A stretch of DNA of 64,000 nucleotides from assembly GCA_030062745.1 (NCBI GenBank), contig CP099847.1, positions 3,394,304-3,458,303 of the forward strand. Direction: 5' to 3'. This DNA is from Capitulum mitella. Lineage: Eukaryota; Arthropoda; Thecostraca; Pollicipedomorpha; Pollicipedidae. The notes below the pieces were generated by a model. That model was not told the origin of the DNA. It was given only the letters and a program-made list of their open reading frames with translations, and made no database searches. A program made the translations under genes and the position numbers. Each line of letters begins with the position of its first letter. The first letter of the stretch is position 1. This document shows, piece by piece, positions 1-11,334 of this stretch.

Positions 1-1864
1 CTGTAACCTTTCCATCGCAAAGAGCATCGAAAACCAACTTGAGCAATTAAAAGCAACGCCCAGAAAAACGTCTCATTTGTGATAATTTGTAGGATTTGCG
101 TTTTCTTCCCACGGTCAACTTGTACGGTGCATTTTTATCTGCTCTGCATTCTCAGACTGATTCAATGCTTTTTGTTGGCATTTTTGGTGGTCTCCCGTAC
201 ATTGAGGTCGGAGAGCAACTATCACCGAACTCAGACATGCGATTTACGAGTGTTAAGTTATATTCGAGCTTAATAGTTGTATTTGTTCCGTTCACTGCAT
301 GCGCCAGCCTGGTAGATGCACTCATTAGTGACACTGACGTGACAGTTTATGTAACACTGCATGAGCCTTGCGTTAATCTGGTGTGCTAGAGGTCTGGCGC
401 GTCAGCATTGGGCATATGAAAAGCCATGCATATACCTAAACATGTGAATCAATGACTTAAGAAATGTCCAAAGGAAGTCGGAATCAATTGAAACGTAAAG
501 ACCGGTTAAAGATAGGGACTCGTTTGCGGCCAATATGTTTTAACAATGTACTCACGTAGTACGAAGTGATCCAGAGGAAGTGTGCCCATTTCCGCCCGCT
601 CGACGCCCATTATCTGTGTTATGTACAAGGACGCGGGAAACGGGGGGAGGTGTCCCCCCATTTTTAGAAACTTAGCATTGACCCTATGGGCGTTGACTGG
701 AAGGAATAAATCCAAAATGCTTCTTAGCCTCCTCCTCGAATGTGGAGGAGCTCCCGCGCCCTTGGTCATGCACAATGGAGCGTATGATGCTCCCCACACA
801 CACATACAAGGGGTCGATCTGTATTTTCTTGTGAGAACCCTGACCCCCTAATGTTCATTTGCCCCCCCCCCCCTTTGGTTTGGGCTCCCGAACTGTTTTC
901 TTCCGGTTTCAACAAGGGAAACAGACAATATGAACATAAAGAACGGCCGCAGTAGAGAGGAGATAGGCAGGAAGTATAGAGTAAAACATAAAGTGATCCG
1001 TCTATCTATAGGTATATATGTGTGTATATATATCTTGTCAAAAGCGACTGCAGTATTAGCTTTTACCTGCTCGCTAATCGTTTTTCGATGGAGCGAGGCG
1101 TCGTCTTAAGATCGTTTGTTAATCGTGAAATCAGCGTCACAAAGACATTCATTTATTAACGTTTCGAAAAACTCATTTTCATCTTTAGAATGCATACAGT
1201 TATTGCGACACTGTACTTTGCGTTTGAGCAGTTACATACAAGGCCATGCGTATTAAATATGAAAGTACTTTCATTCTCGACTTTTCCTAACACTGAAAAT
1301 TCAGCGCAAAGTTTTACCGGTGGCTAGTTAAAAGTCAAAGCTATTCGTAGGTTGCATGTCACTGGTTATTCCCAAGTCCCACTGTCACGCACGACTTAAT
1401 ATGGACGTTCAGTGTCGGTTTACATTTTTGTATAAGGACCTCATGAAAGGAAAGACGTCTGTGGTCACTGCACGCCACGAGTATCGTCGTCGTGTCAGTC
1501 AGTGTCTGTCTTGTCAGAGCCTCGACATGCACCTTTCGTGAGCGCTAGGCAGGAGCACCGTCACGAAGGTGCATAGTAAGTCGTCTAGACAGAGAAGTCG
1601 TTGTAGCACCAAAGTAGTGCAATTTACGAAGCCTTGCAGTCTTCGTGTGGGCATGTGTATTAGTACGCTACATTGGTGCTTTTCCAAATGCTGTGTCTGT
1701 TAATCAAATTGTTCTTCATGTCAAGATTTTGGATCGTTTTGTTTCGGTGATAGATGGTGAGCTTAAGTTCGTCGTTTCTTGTCCTAGGGGAGTCACGTGT
1801 CTGCGTGCTACGTCTTTTATCTCCTTTCCTTCCGTTTTGTAAGCTAGAGTCACCTGATTTTAAG

Positions 1865-1868
<4 letters not shown>
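1..1868. other. gene-free left edge
   Basis: I see no recognisable coding region here. Open frames are all under 100 codons and show no family motif. There is a poly-C run near 865 and a short GT/AT-rich stretch near 1010-1035. The block near 1620-1680 (GAAGCCTTGCAGTCTTCG, CTACATTGGTGCT) resembles the 3' flank of the Penelope-like copy around 5650-5690, so decayed Penelope-like 3' sequence is possible but unproven. Confidence 0.4.

Positions 1869-1912
<44 letters not shown>
1869..1912. repeat. (AT)n microsatellite
   Basis: This is an uninterrupted run of about 22 AT dinucleotides. Reading frames through it give only Tyr-Ile repeats and are not genes. Confidence 0.95.
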
Positions 1913-1916
<4 letters not shown>

Positions 1917-1919
1917 ACA

Positions 1920-3257
1920 CGCAGAAATATTTTGTACATTAAATCTGACAAACTTAACATATACTGCCGTTGTACTGATGACATTTTTGTTGACGTATGC
2001 GACGCAAATCTCTTAACCCTCGCACATATAGGGCTTTCTGCATAACGCGGACGAATGGGGGAAGGTACGACCCCCCGGCCATTTTACGAATCGTGCGTCC
2101 CGGAGCGCTGCGGAAAAATCAGCTTGTTGCGCGTGACGAGATCTCGCTACTGGTATTACTTTTATACGGTCTCAGGTCAACGGCTGACCTTCCAAGTCGG
2201 GTCAAAGTTGAAAAATTTTCAGGAAGTGGTACTTTTCGATGGAAGCACAAATGAACGCCAAAGAATAAATGATAATGAAAGGAAACAGATATCACAGTGT
2301 TTGTCAGTCAATTATGAATCTATTTGTATTTCACATGATTGTATTTTGCCCATGGAGTCCGATCCAGGTCTTGCTAGGTCAATCTGTGTCAAGCGGGGTA
2401 GTCGGCTTAGATACGCCCTCGGAGTTACAGAAGCATTTTTGTATATAATAATAGATCTTGAAGTCAAATGTAGCATCCCCATTAACAAGACTATTGTCGA
2501 ATAACATGCAAGGGTCATCTTAGGCCATCCAGGGTCATCTTAGGTCATCCAAGGTTATTTAAAGCCAGTAGACCTACAATGACGTAGCTCTTAGCTAAAA
2601 CCGTGACTCAGATGCCTTCAAAGCATTTTTCGAGCTGACGTCCAATACAAAACCTAATTTTTGGCATACCGTGTTATTGTAGACTCATCACTCAGCGGCC
2701 AACGCTGAGCCGCCCGTCGGAGCAAATGTCAGACGTTCGCTGCATTGCGTCCTTTTTGACGAAATAAAAGACATATTGCACCAAATTTAAAGAATTCGAC
2801 TCCTTACACCTCAAGCTATCTGAACACATAGGCTGTTTTGCGATGCCTGTTTCCTGTCGCAAGCTCATGACCTCAGTTTATACCTTCGATAATTCCAACA
2901 GTGAGCATAGACCCATTATATTTATCTAACGCCTTGCAGAAGATACAATTTGGAGTCGATTGATGTATATTTTGTTGTATTTGTGCATCCCAACCCTCTT
3001 ACATTGAGACAAAACTGAGACGGTTGTAAACCGGCCGCGTCGGCGCGTGAAAACGTCTGACATGGTTCCCGTTGTGACGTCATAGCTCGTTACCATGGCA
3101 ATGTAGAGGAAAAATTTTTTCGTTGCAGGATGCAGAAAGGACGCCCCGGAAGGTACACCACGTTTCAAATGGATCAAACTAACCGTTCGAAAGTTATTCT
3201 CGGAAAGCCTGAGGGGGTGTTGCATCAACCCCTGTGATTTGATCAACCCCATCAACA
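1920..3257. other. gene-free interval with decamer array
   Basis: No coding region is recognisable. A plus-strand open frame of 149 codons at 2055-2504 has no family motif that I can see. The interval contains the decamer array listed at 2512-2560. Confidence 0.4.
2512..2560 (+). repeat. decamer array of AGGTCA-type half-sites (spacing 4)
   Basis: Five consecutive decamers follow the pattern RGGYCATCYW. The half-sites GGGTCA, AGGCCA, GGGTCA, AGGTCA and AGGTTA start at 2512, 2522, 2532, 2542 and 2552, each separated by exactly four bases. AGGTCA direct repeats with 4-bp spacing (DR4) are the classical arrangement bound by some nuclear-receptor dimers. Whether this is a regulatory element or a decamer satellite cannot be told from sequence alone. 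Confidence 0.6.
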
Positions 3258-4302
3258 AACTGGTACAATACTTTGGTGCTTTTTAAGTCATTGGTCTGGT
3301 CCGAAAGGTTATTCTTCATCAGAATGTTCGCCATTGTTTTACTTCTGTAATATATGATTAGCTGTATTTCGGTCTCAGAATCTTTAGGGCGAACGTGTCT
3401 TTTTTGATGCCTCGTAAAATGTTCTCGCTAGTTTTGTAAGAGGACGTCGTCTGGTTGTCGTAAAATAATCTGGGATTGTTTTGACGTCGTTTTGAAGTTT
3501 CATTATTCATAAAAGCTGTCATGCGTCGGTGAATGCCTTTGTCAATGTCTATGTTTGAGTAACCGTTGTTGACTACAGTCTGTCGCATTCTGTTAAGTTC
3601 TTGGTCATGACTTGTCCAATCCGAGCAGACATTAAGACCGCGCTTTATGCATGCTCAGATAACACTGATTTTGTATCTGTTGGGATATTCATTGTCGTAA
3701 GTCATGCATTGCCCCTTGTCTGTCTGTTTTCGATGTATCAACTTCGGAAGGTTCCATTTTGAGCATTAATGAAAACGACCAGAAAGGGAATGCTGAGGTC
3801 ATTGCTTAATTCAGAAGTGAATCTTAACATGGTTTTTTGTTCAAAGCAACGCCGTAGCTCCTCAGCATGATCCACATTCCGGACATCAACAAACACGTCA
3901 ACAACATAGCGGCAATAAATGTGTGGGGCCACCACTCCGCTATCATTCACAAACGCTCCCGATTCAACATGGCCCATGTAAAAGTAAGCAAAAAGTGTAC
4001 TTAGATGCCATCCCACTGCGACGCCCTCAACCTAACGAAACAGCTGACCATACGGTGAGCGGAATGCCGCTTCCGTTGTGCAGACCTCTGGTAGACTCCT
4101 AAGGATTTCCTTGGGCATTTGGAGAGGTGGTAAATTTGGATTACTATGCACTCGGTCAAGAAATGTATGGACTTTCGATGTCCAAAGGAACAAGGAGATC
4201 TCGTGGTTTCTTTGCTCTCAAGATGTCCAAAAATTCCTCAGTCGATACGAGAGAACATTCCTTGTTAACATTCGGAGACAAGAGACTGTTCATTCTGGGC
4301 AA
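3258..4302 (-). pseudogene. Penelope-like element copy A, broken reverse transcriptase
   Basis: Read on the minus strand, this copy shows Penelope-like reverse transcriptase segments: STEEFLDIL, a region equivalent to LASLDVESL, then LSTLFAYFYMGHVE and the catalytic-box region CRYVVDVFVDV at 3738-4016. A basic C-terminal segment (FMNNETSKRRQNNP, then ILRGIKK) lies at 3358-3588. The usual RYVDD box reads RYVVD, so one catalytic Asp is missing. A TAG lies in frame just before the VEGVA motif, and about 50 bp are missing near 4150 relative to copy B. It forms one arm of a large inverted repeat with copy B. No GIY-YIG endonuclease domain was seen. It is clearly non-functional. Confidence 0.8.
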
Positions 4303-4367
4303 CACAAGCAAGTTCCAAAGGATACCTCGTGACCCCACGGATAAATTTAAGGCCTCGGCCAACAGAC

Positions 4368-4412
4368 TGGACTGCATTAACACAACCATTTTGGTTGTGT
4401 TAATGCAGTCCA
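4368..4412. repeat. perfect 21-bp hairpin with 3-nt loop
   Basis: The arm 4368-4388 (TGGACTGCATTAAC...CCA) is the exact reverse complement of 4392-4412, with loop TTT at 4389-4391. It sits in the spacer between the two inverted Penelope-like copies. Confidence 0.95.
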
Positions 4413-4550
4413 AGATGCTGAACACTTCAGTAAAATCACGGGAGAATATGTACTATGACATATCTACGGAAATATGAAGATTTACAAACAAGGCCATTGC
4501 GTCCCATCATCTCGTAGGTCAAGACTCCAACGCACAGAGTAGCAAAGTGT

Positions 4551-5630
4551 TTGAACAGTCTCTCGTTTCCGTGTATTAACAAGGAATACAAGAAATGTTC
4601 TCTCGCATCGACTGAGGAATTTTTGGACATTCTAGGAATGAAGAAACCACAAGGTCTCCTTGCTTCCTTGGACGTTGAAAGTCTACTTACTAATGTACCC
4701 GTCCAAGAAAACAATTGACATAATTCTTGGTCGAGTGCATAGTCATCCAAATTTACCACCTCTCCAAATGCCCAAGGAAATCCTTAGGAGTCTACCAGAG
4801 GTCTGCACAACGGAAGCGGTATTCCGCTCACCGTATGGTCATCTGTTTCGTTAGGTTGAGGGTGTCGCAATGGGATGTCATCTAAGTACGCTTTTTGCAT
4901 ACTTTTACATGGGCCATGTTGAATCGGAAGCGTCTGTGAATGACAGCGGAGTGGTGGCCCCACACATTTATTGCCGCTATGTTGACGTGTTTGTTGATGT
5001 CCGGAATGCGGATCATACTGAGGAGCTACGACGCTACTTTGAACAAAAAACCATGTTAAGATTCACTTCTGAATTAAGCATTGACCTCAACATTCCCTTC
5101 CTGGTCGTTTTCATTAATGCTCAAAATGGAATCTCCCGAAGTTGGTACATCGGAAACAGACAGACGAGGGGCAATGCATGACTTCCGATAGTGAATATCC
5201 CTACAGATACAAAATCAATGTCATCTGAGCATTTATAAAGTGCGGTCTTAATACCTGCTCGGATTGGACAAGTCCTGACCAAGAACTTAACAGAATGCGG
5301 CAGAGTTTGGTCAAAAAAGGTTACCCAAACATGGACATGGACATGGACAAAGAAATTCACCGACGCGTGACGGCTTTTATGAATAATGAAGCTTCAAAAC
5401 GACGTCAAAACAATCCCAGATTATTTTACGAAAACCAGATGACATCCTCTTACAAAACTGGCGAGAACGTTTTACGAGGCATCAAAAAAGCCACGTTCGC
5501 CCTAAAGATTCTGAGACCGAAATAGAACTAATCGTTAATGACAAAGTAAAACAACGGCGAACATTCTGATGAAGAACAACTTTTCGGACCAGACGAATGA
5601 CTGAGAAAAAGTACCAAGGTAGTGTACCAG
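4551..5630 (+). pseudogene. Penelope-like element copy B, broken reverse transcriptase
   Basis: The plus strand reads STEEFLDIL, LLASLDVESLLTNVPVQE, TIDIILGRVHSHPNLPP, EVCTTEAVFRSP, then after an in-frame TAG at about 4853 VEGVAMGCHLSTLFAYFYM and CRYVDVFVDV (4870-5181), and a basic C-terminal block at 5295-5525. This order is that of Penelope-like reverse transcriptases. The catalytic YVDD box has lost a residue, and there is a frame change near 4715 (AAGAAAACAATTG). The stop codon before VEGVA occurs at the same codon in copy A, where family members usually have Gln. Homology with copy A continues past the coding part to about 5630 (GTACCAG). Confidence 0.8.
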
Positions 5631-6233
5631 TTCACTTGTCCACACAAAGACTGTAGGCTTCGTCCCGCACACTACATTGGTGCTACGACGACGATCTTAT
5701 CCAAACGATTAACGATGCATTTACGATATTGAGCACACGCCCAACACTTGTTAGACCATGCCAAACGACTTGCTCGACAGGTTTTGGCGGACAGCACGAC
5801 TAAACTAAAAAAAATGTCATGATCACAAGCGCCTCCCAATCACCGAGGCATTGTTTATACATTCTTTGAGGTCCGACCTAAACAAACAAATGAAATCTTG
5901 TATAACACTGTCGCTTTAGGGCCGGCTAAATTGAGATATTTCATAAATTAATAACGTATCAATGCATGGTGACCAACTGCGAACTCCATTCCGAAAGTGG
6001 ATTTAGTAATAACGACCGTTCCGTGTCAGTGTATTGAAAAAAAATACTATATTACGATGTAAAGCAGATTATTCTGAAGATGGAAAATGATGTTCCTGAA
6101 TGTTGATGTGTAAGTAATTTTGTGCATCTAATTTCACTACTAAGCTACGATTTAAACAGAAATGTTCGACTTGTCGAAAGACACACCAGAAATATCATAA
6201 TATTATATATATATATATATATAAATACATATA
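5631..6233. other. Penelope-like 3' flank and gene-free spacer
   Basis: The segment 5631-5790 resembles 7915-8060 in several short blocks, for example the shared ATGCATTTACG. It is probably 3' non-coding sequence of the Penelope-like family. From 5800 to 6200 nothing was recognised. A short (AT)n run lies at about 6203-6223, and the TA at 6232-6233 flanks the mariner element. Confidence 0.45.
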
Positions 6234-6340
6234 CAGGATGTCCATAAAGTCTCTTTACAATTTTAGAAATTTATTACAAAGGCAGTTGAGAAGATTTCTT
6301 AACTAGATTTGTTCTAATGTAATCAGTGGTTGTCAAAGTT
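6234..6340 (+). repeat. mariner left terminal inverted repeat
   Basis: The outer 30 bases match the right end at all but one position. Similarity continues through AAAGGCAGTTGA and AACTAGATTTGTT to AATCAGTG near 6329, so the repeat is unusually long for a mariner-type element. Confidence 0.8.
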
Positions 6341-6354
6341 TTTTTTCACCTCAT

Positions 6355-7304
6355 TTAATACACCCCTATATCGGCACCATTAGTTGCACGAAGCACATCA
6401 AGACGGTACTCGATTTCTTGCCATGCTCGCTGTAGCATAGCCTCATCAATGGTGGCAATGGCATCAGAAATCTTTTGCTTCAAGTCAGTAATGTCCCGTA
6501 TCTTTGTTCGATACACGATATCTTTCACATAACCCCATAGAAAGAAGTCGAAGGGAGTGATATCTGGTGAACGTGGTGGCCATGGAATTGGCCCATCCCT
6601 TCCAATCCACCGCTCCGGAAATTTTTGATTGAGGAACTGACGAACATGCAGTCCCCAATGTGGTGGTGCACCATCTTGCTGGAAAATGATGGTTGGTTGA
6701 AACTCATTCAGTTGTGGTGCCACATATGCGGTCAAAAGGTCAAGGTAAACATTCGCAGTAATTGATGCCTCGTGGAAGAAAAATGGACCAATTACTCGAT
6801 TGCATATGATTCCACACCACACATTCACTTTTGGACTATCCCGGTAAAGCTCCGTAGTCACGTAGGTGACTGATCCTGATCCTGATGAAGTTTTCTGATC
6901 CCCAGATTCTCACACTGTGTTTGTTTAATTTCCCTGAAACATGAAAGGTTGCCTCGTCACTAAAACAAACTCGCTTGAGGAATGTTTCATCCTCAGAAAT
7001 TCGTTCCAGCATGTTAACTGCAAACTCGCTTCGTTTTGGCTTGTCATTTGGCTCCAGTGCCTGTAACAGTTGCACTTTGTAAGCGTACAATCGCAAGTTC
7101 TTGTGTAGGACCTTGTGCACTGTTGAACGCGGTAATTCCAAACACTGTCCCTGTCTCCATAAATTTCCTGTGCCATGCACGAATTGAAGGACGTGATGGC
7201 GGATCTCTTCCATACTCAGTTTTATAGTTTCGCTGAATCTGCACATCTGATTTTGTCTCCTTAAACCATGATACACATTGTGCCTTCTCTTGAGTAGTAG
7301 CCAT
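6355..7304 (-). pseudogene. mariner-like (DD41D) transposase, frameshifted
   Basis: Translation on the minus strand starts at MATTQEK (ATG at 7304-7302) with an N-terminal helix-turn-helix-like segment (SWFKETKSD...RAWHRKFMETG). The frame changes near 7165, and the middle part holds the first catalytic Asp in VCFSDEATFHVSG. It changes again near 6860, where an insertion with TGATCC repeats sits. The last 168-residue frame has the second Asp in FQQDGAPPH and the third in SPDITPFDFFLWG. Counting to the Asp of PFD gives 41 residues between the second and third acidic residues. This matches the DD41D (rosa) lineage known from insects and not the DD34D mariners. Both frame breaks make it inactive. 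Confidence 0.85.
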
Positions 7305-7374
7305 TTTTAGGGCTCTATTTAACAGCACCCCTTCCACCAAAAGAATACCTGAAACACAAAATTTCAATGTGATC

Positions 7375-7484
7375 ACAAACTTTAATAAACACTGATTAAA
7401 ACAAAACAAATCTGGTTAAGATAACTTATCAACTGCCTTTGTGATAATTTTTTTAAATTGTAAAGAGACTTTATGGACAGCCTG
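7375..7484 (-). repeat. mariner right terminal inverted repeat
   Basis: This is the reverse complement of the left end, with the pairing described for 6234-6340. It ends at CCTG 7484, followed by TA. Confidence 0.8.
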
Positions 7485-7496
7485 TATATATATATG

Positions 7497-7549
<53 letters not shown>
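7485..7549. repeat. (TA)n microsatellite
   Basis: An imperfect run of TA dinucleotides with two short interruptions (ATGTA, ACA). It begins at the mariner element's right boundary. Confidence 0.95.
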
Positions 7550-7551
<2 letters not shown>

Positions 7552-7559
7552 GCCTATCT

Positions 7560-8060
7560 CTAATGAAGCCGATTGTTTGGACATGACCACATTCAGTCCT
7601 GGTGCGAATCAGACAGATCTTAATGAACAACGGTTTTTCAAATCCTCACGTTGAAAGTGAAGTACAAAGACATATGAAAAGGCACTTTGACAACCAGCCA
7701 AGACAACGCAAACCCCAAACATTCGACCGCACTACCAAAATAAAATGACGTCTGCCTCCAAACAAGACGAAAAAGCTAAACGTGAAAGCATGTCTCGATA
7801 CGTAAAAGGCAAGGACGATTACAGAAAAGACCTTGTCATTTATCATCGCAACGGAAAAATCTCTGATTTTCTTATGAGAAACAGCCCAGACAAACCAACC
7901 AAAGGCGCGCCATTGTAGTTGGTGTATCAGTTCATATGTAATCTCGAAGGTTGCAGACTTCGTTCGATATACTGTATTAATGTAACAATGTAAGCACGAT
8001 GACATCTTCACGACGTTTGACAATGCATTTACGCGACGGGGCACCACTGGAGCACATGCG
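7560..8060 (+). pseudogene. diverged Penelope-like element fragment (C-terminal part)
   Basis: From 7611 the plus strand reads RQILMNNGFSNPHVESEVQ and then RHMKRHFDNQP. This parallels the NGYSNIDIDKGIHRRMTAF region of copies A and B but at much lower identity. Frames after about 7745 are broken by stops. The 3' part, 7915-8060, resembles the sequence that follows copy B. It appears to be an older or different Penelope-like subfamily. Confidence 0.55.
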
Positions 8061-8104
8061 ACACGAACAATGACAGACCATTAGCACGACAGCAATTGAC
8101 GGGT

Positions 8105-8121
8105 ACATACATATAAATATA

Positions 8122-8172
<51 letters not shown>

Positions 8173-8206
8173 ACATATATGCATATATATATATATATAT
8201 ATATAT
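8105..8206. repeat. compound (AT)n/(GT)n microsatellite
   Basis: TA-rich dinucleotide tract with a GT segment at 8161-8172. Confidence 0.95.
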
Positions 8207-9260
8207 TTGTTTACTTAGGGGTGGACCCAGCGGCTCCATTTGGAGGGTATGGATGGTAGATCGGCCAATCTGCGACGGGGGGAGGCGAAAGACGTTGGCA
8301 GTGGGTTGAGTTCGGAGCGTCCAGCACCTTCAAATGGTAGTTTAGCAATGGCCATGCATTGCGGGGCAAATGACTGTTTACCTCTCCGTTACTGGGTTTG
8401 GGGGCAACCGTACCCCCTGGATATGCCAGTGTACATACATATGGATTTATGCAATTTTTATGTAATAATTGCTAACAAAGAAAACTTATTATTTCCGTTG
8501 GTCAAAATAAATTGGGCCAAGTCCATAAAAAAACCCAAATTTGTGGAGGTAAGCTTGTTGGACCCTTGGTTCGACCCCCTCCCAAATCATTTACACAAAA
8601 CGACACCCATGCCACCCCCATACACACAAACAAACGGGTTGGGCACACGCACTTAAAATATATATCAAACCACAGATGCAAGTAAAATGTCTTGACTTTA
8701 AAGTCATGAAATTAATATTTTTTTATTGATGGGATAGCGCAATAAAACTATTACGTTTGAAATGTTTTCAGGAGCGAATAATCTGCGTTCTGAAATCACA
8801 TACATGCAGGTTTTATCGATTTATGATGTTTAGCAGCTGCAACCGTTTTGGTCTTTGCCTTCAATTATGACGCGTTAAGGGCAAACTTTTGCATTGCTTT
8901 GTTTGCTGCGATGTTTTGATGCACGGCATTGATCAGCGTGATCTCGGTGGGGATGGTTGCTTGCAGTGTAACTGAATGCTTGCTTCGCGGATGGGAAAAC
9001 TGCTGAACGTTTGATCGAAGTCTGAAGGTTGATAGACGTCAAGGTCAGAGTGCTATTGATTTCATCGTTAGCCACGCAAAATATCGTCAGCAGAGCAGTC
9101 GACACGTGTCAGCTCCGACGTTTGAAGTGAAGAGGTACATACCGGGGAAAATAGACAGCCGTAAGGAAGAAGTACTTGGCGCCTTAACGACTACATGGGC
9201 GACTTGAGTATTTCACTGTACAATTTTAAGTTTATTGGTAGTTTAATCAGGTATTTTACG
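8207..9260. other. gene-free interval
   Basis: Open frames of up to 138 codons occur (for example 8240-8656), but none shows a recognisable motif, and the sequence looks like decayed repeat. No gene is called. Confidence 0.4.
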
Positions 9261-11334
9261 GAACCTGTTGATTTTGTTTGTACTCACTTTGACACTGCAG
9301 ATGATTGTCACTTGCCTTGAGAATTTGATTGCTTGCATTTAGTTTTGCATTTGGTTCACTTGCTTGCTTGCTTGCTTGCACATGATGTGCTTGTTAATGG
9401 GGAGTGTTATAAGCTGTCTGCATTAGTTGGTTGTTGGAGCCAAATAGTACATTTTCTTTTGTTATATGTATTTTGAACCACCATCATGTTGATCACTTTT
9501 TTAATATACCCCAGGTGGTGTATACTTCTGCAGTTGAGTAGAATGATTTGATTACAAAAACCATGGAGCAGTGCCTTATAATACCATTAGGACAATCCCA
9601 CTGACTGACAGTAACTCAAGCAATGGAAGGATGTGTTCTGTGTCATGTGTATGAATGATTCTTGGTATAATTTAAGGTGGCTTGTTTTATAATCTGTCCC
9701 ACATTTTCGGATGCTCAGATTAATCAGTTCTTTCATTGTATTAACTGTGCATCACATTTGTACCTAGATCCTGTTTTTTTATGTGGGAAATTGTAAGAAT
9801 CATAGAAAAGGGTAATAAAGGGAAATATGGACAATACATATTACTTTGATATGGGTAATTCTTCCAATAAAATCACATAATAATACCATCATTCCATCTA
9901 CTGCCTACTGCCACACCACTGGTCTTGTAGGGCTCTGCTCAAATTCTCTGGGAATTAATTTGATAACAGCATTTTTAAGGTTGAGGTATTTCACCCCTGG
10001 CAATGTCAGGAGACATTTTGCTTTACAGGTGACCTAACCTAACTGAACCAAATCTTAAGCCACTCTTGTAGCTTAGGTTTCAGTTCCCAACCTAATAACT
10101 CTAATCTAACCACCACATTAAGATTTATCAATCCTATGGTATAATTTTGTATAATTCCGTACCTAAAGTCTTCACATCCATTTGCATTCAGGTCAGGACT
10201 AGACATGTACTGTGACCCCATGGTGGGAATGACAGTGCCATTTTCATTGTCCCATCTGACAGGACATTCATTAGATTCATCATGTAGTAGGAGGTATTTC
10301 TACAATGGGAATATTTTATTGGTGTGTTGGGCCCAAATTTACACATGCAGATATGTGTATGCATATTCCATAGCATTACTTGTGTAAGATTTCTTAAAAA
10401 CTAATAGTTCTGTGGTTGTCTCTTATAAATTTGTGTCATATTAAATGTTTGAGTCAAACCTTATTTTGTGTCATACCAGCAAAGCAATTGCTTGTCAACT
10501 CAAAAAAGCATTATATATAGACAGCAACTTTTCATTAAGTTCTGGTGTTGGCTGTTTTCAACCATAAATAGGATATGCATGAAGCTTTGTGATGTGATTT
10601 TTTGGGGCTGTTTAAAGGGCTAGGTGTCATTTAAAATGTAATTATTTACTTTCTTGTGGAACTGTTTATGAATGCTGTCACTACCAGGGTCACTTCACAT
10701 TGTAACATTGTCCTTGTCAAGATAGAAGGAGAGATTTCACCATTACATAAACTAGAACCAGGGACCTTTTGGTAGTGAGGCAAGTATGGTAACCACCAGG
10801 ACTCTGGTGCCCTTTGTATAGACATTGCACAGGATTGTATTTAAATCCCCTGAATTTGTATAAATTTCATGCATGGTGCACTTCTGCATGCACACATTTT
10901 AAATGCATTCTTATGGAATGTGACAACACATTACCTCTGTTAAGTACCTACCTGCCAATTGTGACAGTGTAAAATGTGAATGACAGAAACCCAAGTTCCT
11001 TAAATGTGCAATCCCAAAATTCTTGAAGTATGAATTAATTTGGTCTTGGAAGTCTCCATACCAGTCCAATTTGGAGGATTTTCACCTTGTAATTTTTTGG
11101 GTAGCAAGAGTTGTCAGAATGAGTTTTTTGTGTGAGAATGAATATTGGGATGAGAGACCATGCTAAGCCCATTGTGTAACTTCAAGCCTGTCCCCACTAA
11201 CCAATGGCTTGAAAGAGCATATTTGCTCCATGCAGCAAATCAGATGTGTTCAAGGGTGTTTGTTGTGCTCTGGCTGCCAGCCATGCTGGCTGTTCCTTTC
11301 AGTCTGGGGGCCAAATACAGGCACAATGTTGGGA
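9261..11334. other. CpG-depleted block, no gene recognised
   Basis: By eye there are only two CpG dinucleotides (9708 and 10158) in about 2.07 kb, and none from 10160 to 11334. TG and CA are abundant. The block is AT-rich with no convincing coding exon. It contains a short (CTTG)n run at 9355-9379. From 11335 CpG returns abruptly. Such depletion is the usual trace of germline cytosine methylation, so this may be a methylated gene body (intron or UTR) or an old methylated repeat. Confidence 0.7.

Larger units (their letters stand above)
6234..7484 (-). mobile_element. complete Tc1/mariner-type element (DD41D, rosa-like)
   Basis: This 1,251-bp element is bounded by inverted repeats starting CAGGATGTCCATAAAGTCTC on the left and CAGGCTGTCCATAAAGTCTC on the right (reverse complement), and it is flanked by TA on both sides. 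TA target duplication is the Tc1/mariner rule. Imperfect inverted repeats extend to roughly 100 bp. The minus strand carries the transposase relic. The element lies among AT dinucleotide runs, so the exact target duplication cannot be told from the microsatellite. Confidence 0.9.

Noticed and set aside
7382-8309. Tyr-Ile repeat peptides in both directions
   Set aside because: Translation of (AT)n microsatellites.
10028-10045. CCTAACCTAAC as interstitial arthropod-type telomere repeat (TTAGG)n
   Set aside because: Only about two units. Single CCTAA words occur elsewhere (63310), so there is no array.
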